DNA from: Saccharospirillum mangrovi
GTDB lineage: Bacteria; Pseudomonadota; Gammaproteobacteria; Pseudomonadales; Natronospirillaceae
DNA length: 64,000 bases
Reading direction: 5' to 3'
Assembly: GCF_003367315.1 (NCBI RefSeq)
Contig: NZ_CP031415.1
Coordinates: 3,594,001-3,658,000, forward strand
The notes under the pieces were generated by a model. The model had not been told where the DNA came from, made no database searches, and saw nothing but the letters and a program-made list of their open reading frames with translations. A program made the translations under genes and the position numbers. Of this stretch, positions 57,145-64,000 are shown piece after piece (positions within the stretch are counted from its first letter, which is position 1; each line of letters starts with the position of its first letter).

Positions 57145-57160
57145 TACAAGCTCTGTGCCA
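57145..57160 (-). promoter_or_regulatory. sigma-54-like promoter of the guanidine operon
   Basis: On the minus strand TGGCAC, 5 bp, TTGTA resembles the -24/-12 consensus TGGCAC-N5-TTGCW, with the -12 C replaced by T. It would start transcription near 57133, just ahead of the inverted repeat and aptamer. Nitrogen control would suit the pathway. Confidence 0.45.
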
Positions 57161-57196
57161 AAGGCGACGGAAGCCAACCAAATCAAGCAGTTAGCG

Positions 57197-57208
57197 GCAC
57201 GTTCGTGC
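57197..57208. repeat. short palindrome upstream of the guanidine operon
   Basis: GCACG/CGTGC arms with a TT centre, about 65 bp upstream of the predicted transcription start. It could be an activator site, but the arm spacing does not match the usual NtrC site. Confidence 0.3.
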
Positions 57209-57298
57209 ACAAAGGAATGGAGCGATGGAACCAGAACGCACCGCCATCGCGCAGCGGCGCACTCTCAGAGGGCATATCGAAGGGAAAGAGACGTCGGT

Positions 57299-58000
<702 letters not shown>

Positions 58001-58047
58001 TTACCCGCCAGAAACAGGACCGGTTTTCCAGACTACTTAGCTTCCGG

Positions 58048-58248
58048 AAAAGCGTAGCCGAGCGACTTGCTGGTTTGCAGCCCCAGACTCGCCAACGCAT
58101 CGACGCCATCGACAGCCGCGATCCGAACAAGGCGGTGCAGTGCATGCGCCACCATCTGCACGATCTGGAGCAGCATTTGAATCTGGATTTCTGGGAGACG
58201 CGCAGCGTCGATTTGCAGGCGGCGCTGCGTCCACTGGACGCGGAATAA
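58048..58248 (+). pseudogene. C-terminal relic of a GntR-type FCD-domain regulator
   Basis: The plus-strand frame ending TAA at 58246-58248 reads RQRIDAIDSRDPNKAVQC then MRHHLHDLEQHL, the last helices of an FCD ligand-binding domain. No start codon or DNA-binding domain lies upstream; gmk is encoded on the other strand from 57952. It is therefore a truncated remnant, probably left by the rearrangement that also rebuilt this locus. It is too short to appear as a normal gene. Confidence 0.6.
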
Positions 58249-58362
58249 ATCGCTCAGACGACTTGCCACTCTGCGTAAGGCAACCGACGATGGACACTCT
58301 GTGCACACAGCGATGAATCCTGCGCTGACCACCGCCACCCCTGGTACCAAACGGAGACCGTT

Positions 58363-58992
58363 ATGCTCGGCATCAATGATCTGTGGTTGTTTGTAATTTC
58401 CGGCATCGTGTTGAACATTCTGCCGGGGCCGGATTCGCTGTACATCGTCAGCCGCAGTGCCAGCCAGGGGTTTAAAGCCGGTTCGGCGGCGTCGCTCGGC
58501 ATTGGCAGCGGCACCTTTGTGCACATCTTCGCGGCAGCCTTGGGTTTGTCGGCGGTGCTGGCGACTTCGGCAACGGCCTTTACCGTCGTGAAAATCGTCG
58601 GCGCGCTCTATTTGATCAGCATTGCCGTGCCGATGATTTTCAGCCGCGTCCGGCAAACGCAGACCGTGCAAACCGTCGCGCCAACGCGGTTGAGCAAAAT
58701 CTATCGCCAGGGTTTTCTGACCAACGCCTTGAACCCAAAAGTGGCGTTGTTTTTCCTCGCCTTCGTGCCGCAGTTCATCGACCCGGCGTCCGACAACAAA
58801 GCACTGGCGTTTATCGTGCTTGGGCTGATTTTCAATCTGAACGGCATGATCTGGGCGCACTTGCTGGCCTGGACCAGCGCCCACGCCAGCCGGCGGGTAA
58901 AACAAAACCCCATACTGACGCTGTGGTTAACCCGGCTGGCCGGTGGCTTGTTCGGGTATTTCGGCGTCAAGCTGGCGTTCAGTGCGCAGTAG
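58363..58992 (+). CDS. LysE/RhtB-family exporter
   Basis: Inner-membrane exporter of amino acids or related small molecules, 209 residues with about six membrane segments. The family opening LWLFVISGIVLNILPGPDSL contains the conserved G-x-x-x-N-x-x-P-G-P. The middle has GALYLISIAVPMIF and KIYRQGFLTNALNPKVALFF. The substrate is unknown. It follows the FCD relic, which may once have been its regulator. Confidence 0.88.
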   Translation: MLGINDLWLFVISGIVLNILPGPDSLYIVSRSASQGFKAGSAASLGIGSGTFVHIFAAALGLSAVLATSATAFTVVKIVGALYLISIAVPMIFSRVRQTQTVQTVAPTRLSKIYRQGFLTNALNPKVALFFLAFVPQFIDPASDNKALAFIVLGLIFNLNGMIWAHLLAWTSAHASRRVKQNPILTLWLTRLAGGLFGYFGVKLAFSAQ

Positions 58993-59016
58993 TGAACCGG
59001 GCTTGGCTCGCACCTT

Positions 59017-59030
59017 GTTGACATATCAAC
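59017..59030. promoter_or_regulatory. MarR operator 1
   Basis: Palindrome GTTGACATATCAAC, arms GTTGA/TCAAC around CATA, overlapping the -35 box of the MarR gene promoter. A near-identical palindrome lies 31 bp downstream centre to centre. Confidence 0.7.
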
Positions 59031-59045
59031 CTCCACAACTAAACT
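59018..59045 (+). promoter_or_regulatory. promoter of the MarR/epoxide hydrolase operon
   Basis: A perfect -35 TTGACA (59018-59023), 16 bp, then TAAACT (59040-59045). Transcription would start near 59052, inside the second operator, so repressor binding should block it. Confidence 0.65.
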
Positions 59046-59047
59046 AG

Positions 59048-59061
59048 GTTGATACATCAAC
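59048..59061. promoter_or_regulatory. MarR operator 2
   Basis: Palindrome GTTGATACATCAAC, arms GTTGA/TCAAC around TACA, covering the predicted transcription start of the MarR gene. Confidence 0.7.
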
Positions 59062-59076
59062 TTCCTGGTTTTTCCG

Positions 59077-59514
59077 ATGCCATTATTGTCCCCCGAAGAG
59101 CTTGCCCTCTGGCAAGCCATCAAGGTTTTGGGCGATGAAGCCTGCCAGGCTGTTGGCCGAGATATAACGGCCAAAACCAGCCTTTCCGGGGCGGATTTCG
59201 CCGTGCTGTCGAAACTCGACGAACTTGGTGACGGCCAATTGCAACAGCGCGATTTGCTCACCGCTCTGGGCTGGGACAAGAGTCGCCTGTCGCACCAGCT
59301 CAGGCGCATGGAGGATCGAGGGCTGATCACGCGCAGTTCCGGGCCGGGTACTGTCGAAGCGACGCTGACAGCCGCAGGGCGAACAGCGCTCCGTGCCACC
59401 AGGCCGGTGCATGCGGCGGCCATTCGTGATCGCGCCTTGCGCCATATCCAGCCGCAGGAACGCGCGGCGCTGCTCGCTGTTGCGCAGCGGGTTACCCAGG
59501 TACTGAGTGAATGA
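59077..59514 (+). CDS. MarR-family transcriptional regulator
   Basis: A 145-residue winged-helix repressor. The recognition region is QQRDLLTALGWDKSRLSHQL followed by RMEDRGLITR, and the wing SSGPGTVEATLTAAGR. It overlaps the epoxide hydrolase gene by 4 bp (ATGA), so it presumably controls that gene and itself through the two palindromes upstream. The inducer is unknown. The ribosome site is weak. Confidence 0.87.
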   Translation: MPLLSPEELALWQAIKVLGDEACQAVGRDITAKTSLSGADFAVLSKLDELGDGQLQQRDLLTALGWDKSRLSHQLRRMEDRGLITRSSGPGTVEATLTAAGRTALRATRPVHAAAIRDRALRHIQPQERAALLAVAQRVTQVLSE

Positions 59515-60737
59515 GCCAACCAGAAAGCATGGCAATGAAACCCGAACCCTTTAGTGTCCAGGTTAGCGAACAAACTCTCGACGACCTGAAAGCGCGGATT
59601 CACTCCACCCGCTGGCCGGATGATCCAGGCAACCAGGATTGGTCCTACGGAGTCGAGGCCAACTATCTGCGCGACCTTTCCCACGACTGGGCTGAACATT
59701 TCGATTGGCGCGCCGTGGAGGCGCGGATCAATGCCTGGGACAACTGGCGCGTCGAGATTGACGGCATTCCCATCCATTTTTTGCGCGTGGCCGGCAAAGG
59801 GCCGGCGCCCAGACCGCTGATTCTGACTCACGGCTGGCCTTGGTCCTTCCTCGATATGGAAAGAGTCATCGCCCCGTTGACCGATCCTGCGGCTCACGGA
59901 GGTGATGCTGCCGACGCTTTTGAAGTCATCGTGCCGTCACTGCCCGGCTATGGTTTTTCCGGCCCGGTACCACGCGCGGGCCTCAGCTTTTGGCAGATCG
60001 CCGATCTCTGGCATCGACTGATGACCGAAGTGCTCGGCTTTAATCGCTATGCCACCAGCGGAGGCGACTGGGGAGCGCTGATCTCATCGCAACTGGGCCA
60101 TAAATATGCCGACCACCTGCTCGGTGTGCATATCATGCATCCGATGCTGCTGGATCAATTCAATTCGACCATGCCTTGGAACGTGGCTGCCCGCGCCTGG
60201 GATACCCAGACAAAATTACCCGAGAGCATCACCAAATTCGCCGCTCACTTCGCCGTGCACGTGCTCGACCCCCAAACGCTGGCGTATGCACTCAACGATT
60301 CACCGGTAGGTTTGCTGGCCTGGCTGCTGGAACGTTGGCGCGCCTGGGGCGATACCCGAGATGAAAACGGGCAGAAAACCGGCGATCCGGAGCGAGTCTT
60401 CACACGCGAGCACATGCTTGCCAACGCCACTATCTATTGGGTGACCGGTACTGCTGGATCTTCGATGCGAGCCTATGCCGACGCAGCACGACAGCCGTGG
60501 TCACCTTCCCACAATCGCACCCCGGTGGTTGAAGCTCCGGTGGGTATCACCTTCGTGGGTGGAGAAAACCCGGTTGGCGTTGCTACCCAGGACAGAGCCC
60601 AACTGTTTGCCAAAGGGCCACGCGCGGCCTTCTTCAACACGACCTATTTGAACGCGCATGAACGCGGTGGCCATTTCGGCTATTTCGAAAACCCTGAAGC
60701 CGTTGTACATGACCTGCGCGCCATGTTCCGTATCTAG
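59511..60737 (+). CDS. epoxide hydrolase (alpha/beta hydrolase, EHN type)
   Basis: A 408-residue enzyme of the microsomal-type epoxide hydrolase family. It has the N-terminal EHN region (LDDLKARIHSTRWPDDPG), the oxyanion motif LTHGWPWSFLDME, and the nucleophile aspartate in ATSGGDWGALISSQLG. The catalytic histidine is probably in ERGGHFGYFENPEAVV. It probably hydrolyses an epoxide or lactone; the substrate is unknown. Start overlaps the MarR gene by 4 bp, indicating a repressor-enzyme detoxification pair. Confidence 0.88.
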   Translation: MSQPESMAMKPEPFSVQVSEQTLDDLKARIHSTRWPDDPGNQDWSYGVEANYLRDLSHDWAEHFDWRAVEARINAWDNWRVEIDGIPIHFLRVAGKGPAPRPLILTHGWPWSFLDMERVIAPLTDPAAHGGDAADAFEVIVPSLPGYGFSGPVPRAGLSFWQIADLWHRLMTEVLGFNRYATSGGDWGALISSQLGHKYADHLLGVHIMHPMLLDQFNSTMPWNVAARAWDTQTKLPESITKFAAHFAVHVLDPQTLAYALNDSPVGLLAWLLERWRAWGDTRDENGQKTGDPERVFTREHMLANATIYWVTGTAGSSMRAYADAARQPWSPSHNRTPVVEAPVGITFVGGENPVGVATQDRAQLFAKGPRAAFFNTTYLNAHERGGHFGYFENPEAVVHDLRAMFRI

Positions 60738-60823
60738 CGTTCTGGCATAAGACATTCACCATCACTGGTAACGGACACCATTCAATCGCGGTAATGTCTG
60801 ATTAGTTCAGACTGTGCTCATAA

Positions 60824-62503
60824 CTAAGCCGACCACCACTGCCACAGCAACGCCAGCGCCAGCAGCGCGGAAATGCCCTGCCAGACGCGCACCGGGTGAC
60901 GCTCCAATAAAGGTCGCCGGTCGGTTTTCAGGTTCGGGTTGGGGTGGCGTAAGTCGTAGAGGAATTCCGACAGCTCGGCATAGCGCCGTTCCGGTTGTAT
61001 CGCTAACGCCTTGGCCAGGGTGGCGTCGAACCAGGCTGGCAGTTCGCTGTGCGCATCGCGCAGCGGTCGGTAACGCAACTTGCTTTGCTGTCCGGCGCTG
61101 CGCGCTTTCGCCACGGCCGTGCCGTAAGGGTGCGAACCGCTGAGCAGGAAGTAACCGAGCAGTGCGAGGGAAAACTGGTCGGCGCGTTCATCGCCGAATT
61201 CGCCGAGAAAATACTCCGGCGCGGTGTAGAGCGCGGTGCCAAGCAGAGCCGGTTCGTCGTCGGTTTCGGCCAATCCGGCGACGCGCGTGGAGCCAAAATC
61301 GATCAACGTGACGTGGCCGTGGCGGTCGATCATCAGGTTGTCGGGTTTGATGTCTTGATGCAGCAAGTCGCGCCGATGCATCGCCTGCACCGCCCGCCCG
61401 GCTTGGTCGAGAATATCGCGCACCGCGTCGAGCGACGGTGACGCTTGTTCGCGTTGCCAGGCGTCCAGCGTCTGGCCGTCGATCCATTCCAGCAGAGTGT
61501 ACAGATAACGACGCGGCCGTTCGGGCAAAGCAACGCCTACGATGTGCGGGCTGTCGAGTTGCCGGCCGATCCATTCTTCCAACAGAAAACGACGCAGATA
61601 GGCCGCGTCTTCCTGGCCTTCGCGCGAGGGCAATTTCAGCAGTACGGTTGCGCCGCTGGCGTCGTCAATCGCCTGGAACACCCGGCTGCGCGGGCTGGTA
61701 TGAATCGACTTCACCAACGTCAGGCCATCGAGGTGGTCGCCTTCATCGACATCCGGCGCGAATGGGCGCTGGGCGAGTTCAGTGTCGATCCAATCGACGC
61801 TGCTGTTGTCCAGGGCATCGATGCGCACCAGTTGCAGGCTGAGGTTGTCGTCGCTGCCGCGCGCCAGCGCCAGTTGCAACAGCCGCTGGGTGTGCGCGGC
61901 GACATCGGTGTCATTCAGCGACGCGGCCCAATCGCGGTCGTCGAGGAAGTCGTGCACGCCGTCGCTGCTCAGTACAAAGACATCGCCAACGGCGAGATCC
62001 AACATCCGATAATCGACCGATACCGATTCCGCCGCGCCCAATGCCCGCGCCAGGCAGGAACGTCCATTGCCCAACCAGGCGCGATGATCTTGCGTCAGGC
62101 ACTCCAGCCGCTGCGCGCGCCAGCGATACAGCCGGGTATCGCCGACGTGAAACAAATGCGCCTGCCGGCCTTTTAATACCAACGCAGTGAAGGCACAGAC
62201 GTAGCCTTTGTCGCGATCATCGCTCAACCCCTGCGCCAGACTTTCCTGGCGCAACCGTTCGTTAATCGCGTCCAATACCTGTACACCAGCACTGCGCACC
62301 GTCATCAGTTCATTCATCCGGCGCATGACGGCGATGAATTCGTTCACCGCATGCTCGGCCGCCATCGCGCTGACGGCGCTGCTGCTGACGCCGTCGGCCA
62401 GCGCAAACACCGCTCCGGTACGGGTGCGCTGGCTGGCGCAGAAATCCTGATTCTGCGCCTTACGCCCGGCCAGACTTTGCGCGGCTTCGGTGAGTTTTAA
62501 CAT
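60824..62503 (-). CDS. fused PP2C phosphatase/serine-threonine kinase
   Basis: A 559-residue signalling protein with both activities. The PP2C domain (about 1-235) has VFALADGVSSSAVSAMAAEH and FVLSSDGVHDFLDDRDW. The Hanks-type kinase (about 260-525) has the catalytic loop LLHQDIKPDNLMIDRHG and the metal loop LIDFGST. HQD replaces the usual HRD. A C-terminal membrane anchor (WQGISALLALALLWQWW) follows. Such fusions recur beside nitrate-assimilation genes, and here it follows the FNT channel gene by 61 bp; the target is unknown. Confidence 0.88.
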   Translation of the reverse strand: MLKLTEAAQSLAGRKAQNQDFCASQRTRTGAVFALADGVSSSAVSAMAAEHAVNEFIAVMRRMNELMTVRSAGVQVLDAINERLRQESLAQGLSDDRDKGYVCAFTALVLKGRQAHLFHVGDTRLYRWRAQRLECLTQDHRAWLGNGRSCLARALGAAESVSVDYRMLDLAVGDVFVLSSDGVHDFLDDRDWAASLNDTDVAAHTQRLLQLALARGSDDNLSLQLVRIDALDNSSVDWIDTELAQRPFAPDVDEGDHLDGLTLVKSIHTSPRSRVFQAIDDASGATVLLKLPSREGQEDAAYLRRFLLEEWIGRQLDSPHIVGVALPERPRRYLYTLLEWIDGQTLDAWQREQASPSLDAVRDILDQAGRAVQAMHRRDLLHQDIKPDNLMIDRHGHVTLIDFGSTRVAGLAETDDEPALLGTALYTAPEYFLGEFGDERADQFSLALLGYFLLSGSHPYGTAVAKARSAGQQSKLRYRPLRDAHSELPAWFDATLAKALAIQPERRYAELSEFLYDLRHPNPNLKTDRRPLLERHPVRVWQGISALLALALLWQWWSA

Positions 62504-62564
62504 CGTCTACATCCAACGCAGACAACCCGACCGAGGCCGGGTTGAAGAGCAAAGGTTGGTTGCC

Positions 62565-63416
62565 TCAGGCGGTTTTCGCTTCGGCGGTATTCAGCGGCGC
62601 ACGGTTTGCCAACTGGCGCTTGGGCGCCGTTTTGTAGTGCGTGCTGAACAAGGTCAGGCCGGTGAACGCCAGGCCGCCGACCAGGTTGCCCAGAGCGGTC
62701 GGAATTTCGTTCCAGATGAAGTAGTCGGCGATGGAAAAATTGCCGCCCATGATCAGCGAGAATGGGAACAGGAACATGTTCACCACCGAATGCTCGAAGC
62801 CCATAAAGAAGAACAGCATGATCGGCATCCACATGGCGATGACCTTGCCGGACACACTGGTCGACACCATGGCACCGACCACGCCGAGCGACACCATCCA
62901 GTTGCACAACATGCCGCGAATGAAAATGGTGAACCAACCGGCCGCGCCGTACTGGGCGTAACCGACGGTACGGCTTTCACCAATGGCCGCCACCTTGGCG
63001 GCAATGGCACCGCCATCGGTGTTATAGCCGTAGGTGAAGATGAACGACATCATGAAGGCGACCGTCAGCGCGCCCGCAAAGTTGCCGAGAAACACCAGAC
63101 CCCAGTTGCGCAACACTTGCGGCACGGTGACACCGGCGCGGCGGTCGAGCAGCGCCAGCGGTGTCAGCATGAACACGCCGGTCAGCAGATCGAAACCCAT
63201 CAGATAGAGCATGCAGAAACCGACCGGGAACAGCACCGCGCCCAGCAGCGGGCTGCCGGTGGCAACGGCCACAGACACCGCAAACACCGCCGCCAGCGCC
63301 AGAATCGCCCCGGCCATAAAGGCGCGAATTAAGGTATCGCGCGTGGACATATAAATTTTCGATTCGCCCGCATCGACCATCTTGGTCACGAACTCGTTCG
63401 GCAGTAAGTAAGACAT
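62565..63416 (-). CDS. nirC: formate/nitrite transporter (NirC-like)
   Basis: Inner-membrane FNT-family channel, 283 residues with six membrane segments. The family blocks AGAILALAAVFAVSVAVAT, FPVGFCMLYLMGFDLLTGVF and FMMSFIFTYGYNTDG-like residues are visible, with the helix-breaking loops of FNT channels. Start MSYLLPNEFVTKMVDAG has GAGAGGAAA upstream. Nitrite is favoured over formate because of the kinase/phosphatase and nasR neighbours. A terminator sits inside its leader. Confidence 0.85.
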   Translation of the reverse strand: MSYLLPNEFVTKMVDAGESKIYMSTRDTLIRAFMAGAILALAAVFAVSVAVATGSPLLGAVLFPVGFCMLYLMGFDLLTGVFMLTPLALLDRRAGVTVPQVLRNWGLVFLGNFAGALTVAFMMSFIFTYGYNTDGGAIAAKVAAIGESRTVGYAQYGAAGWFTIFIRGMLCNWMVSLGVVGAMVSTSVSGKVIAMWMPIMLFFFMGFEHSVVNMFLFPFSLIMGGNFSIADYFIWNEIPTALGNLVGGLAFTGLTLFSTHYKTAPKRQLANRAPLNTAEAKTA

Positions 63417-63868
63417 GGCTTTCCTCTCTTGCAGTCGCGTTGGTTGTGGTCTTTGTTCATGAACCGCCGACGTTTTACAGGCACTGGCTTTATGGACAAA
63501 AAATCGCAGCCATAAAAAAAGCGCCCACCCGATTGAACGCAAAAACGCTCAGTCGAGGTGGACGCCATTATCCGAGTGCACAGATTGTCAGCGGGTTTTC
63601 ACCCTTGCTGGGCTTCGCCAGAGCAAAGTCGAGGCCAAGTTTAATTTTTGTGCCAGTTTTGTCTTTTAAGTCAGACAGTTAGCCAAGGCTTGGATTTTCT
63701 AACGCCGGTTTTGTTGGCCGTCGCTCTGTTCCGTCTTGGTGCACTGCAAGCCGGCAGTGCCTCCAGAACAGACATAAAATTGTGCGTTATTAACCGTCGC
63801 TTCCACTGACCAGTGTTATGGAGCAATCCTTGCCTTAAAGAACGCATCACAGCCGAGTTGACCCCGTT
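63417..63868. promoter_or_regulatory. nirC/nasR divergent intergenic region
   Basis: No gene is seen in these 452 bp. It holds the leader of nirC with an intrinsic terminator (63514-63565). Upstream of that on the minus strand is a bulged hairpin, CTTTG..CTGG pairing with CCAG..CAAGG, then a GGGT/ACCC hairpin with a GAAA loop (63589-63633 region). A TGGCAC (63650-63655) resembles a sigma-54 -24 element, but the -12 element is poor. A promoter for nasR was not identified. Confidence 0.5.
63514..63565 (-). terminator. intrinsic terminator inside the nirC leader
   Basis: On the minus strand GCGTCCACC pairs with GGTGGGCGC (one G-U), extended by CGACTGAGCG pairing with CGTTCAATCG (one mismatch), loop of about seven bases, then seven U residues. 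It lies 98 bp before the nirC start in the direction of transcription, so it would attenuate nirC rather than end an upstream gene. The divergently encoded ANTAR-type NasR is the obvious candidate antiterminator. Confidence 0.8.
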
Positions 63869-64000
63869 ATGAGCCCAAGGCCCCGCGCCACCGAACAGTT
63901 TTTGCTGGCCGCCAAACAGTCGGAAATGACCAGTCTCGCGGAGCTTGCTGATACCTGCGAAGTGGTTACCGCGGTCAGCGAGTTGATTCATCAATTGCAG
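63869..64000 (+). CDS. nasR: nitrate-responsive antiterminator NasR, 5' part only
   Basis: The first 44 codons are present and the gene runs off the right edge. The reading MSPRPRATEQFLLAAKQSEM and TCEVVTAVSELIHQLQ matches the start of NIT-domain nitrate sensors of the NasR type, in which the next residues are usually RERGxS. Full-length NasR has an N-terminal NIT sensor and a C-terminal ANTAR RNA-binding domain that prevents leader termination; neither can be checked here. Divergent from nirC. Confidence 0.7.
   Translation, partial: MSPRPRATEQFLLAAKQSEMTSLAELADTCEVVTAVSELIHQLQ

Noticed and set aside
57197-57208. NtrC-binding site upstream of the guanidine operon
   Set aside because: The GCAC and GTGC arms are 4 bp apart, whereas typical NtrC sites have about 7 bp between them.
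63640-63655. Sigma-54 promoter for nirC
   Set aside because: TGGCAC is a good -24 element but the -12 region reads TTAAA instead of TTGCW, lacking the essential GC; kept only as a note.

Overview
The window is a chromosomal segment of a GC-rich, Gram-negative gammaproteobacterium. The gene content (glyQS, trkAH-rsmB-fmt-def, dprA-tsaC-hemF, spoT-rpoZ, gmk, slmA, dsbB, ectABC-ask) suggests a salt-adapted marine or brackish member of the Oceanospirillales/Alteromonadales-type lineages. I cannot fix the genus from sequence alone. Coding density is high. I saw no tRNA, rRNA, CRISPR array or transposase.

Layout. 1-3 kb: glycolysis (fba cut by the left edge, pgk) and udk. 3-7 kb: a four-gene polyamine-type ABC importer. 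7-14.3 kb: a DUF924 gene and a secreted DsbA-like protein, then a tandem duplication holding two AT-richer, 12-repeat secreted kelch proteins, a 43-bp relic of plsC, a 3' relic of the dsbA-like gene, and intact plsC. 14.4-26 kb: housekeeping genes (glyS-glyQ, trkH-trkA-rsmB-fmt-def, dprA, tsaC, hemF). 26-29.6 kb: a LRAT/NC-type hydrolase, argB-slmA and a PAS-GGDEF protein. 29.6-35.2 kb: the ectoine operon ectA-ectB-ectC-ask, followed by an overlapping membrane TPR gene, with a divergent MarR-type ectR. 35.2-42.3 kb: an acetyltransferase, an unknown membrane protein, an exported protein, a second GGDEF protein, a pirin, a PilZ protein, dsbB and speE. 42.4-44.6 kb: a lipoprotein with 12 propeller-like repeats. 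44.8-58 kb: spoT and rpoZ, then a 10-kb guanidine operon, then gmk. 58-60.7 kb: a GntR/FCD relic, a LysE-type exporter and a MarR/epoxide hydrolase operon. 60.8-64 kb: a nitrate/nitrite module (PP2C-kinase fusion, FNT channel, divergent nasR cut by the right edge).

The most coherent system is the guanidine operon. A clear guanidine-I (ykkC) riboswitch precedes an ABC importer, two DUF1989 proteins (the carboxyguanidine deiminase pair), a biotin-dependent carboxylase and allophanate hydrolase. Together these would import guanidine and break it down to ammonium and CO2. The operon sits between gmk and rpoZ, which are usually adjacent. The aptamer is bracketed by a perfect 14-bp inverted repeat just downstream of a sigma-54-like sequence, and this may be an unusual expression platform.

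Other noteworthy signals are: the kelch duplication with mosaic divergence; an intrinsic terminator inside the leader of the nitrite-channel gene, facing a divergent ANTAR-type antiterminator gene; an intrinsic terminator between ectB and ectC; paired palindromic operators in front of the MarR/epoxide hydrolase genes; and a non-coding stretch with three consecutive hairpins. Osmoadaptation (ectoine, Trk potassium uptake), nitrogen scavenging (guanidine, nitrite) and c-di-GMP signalling (two GGDEF proteins, one PilZ protein) are the recurring themes.
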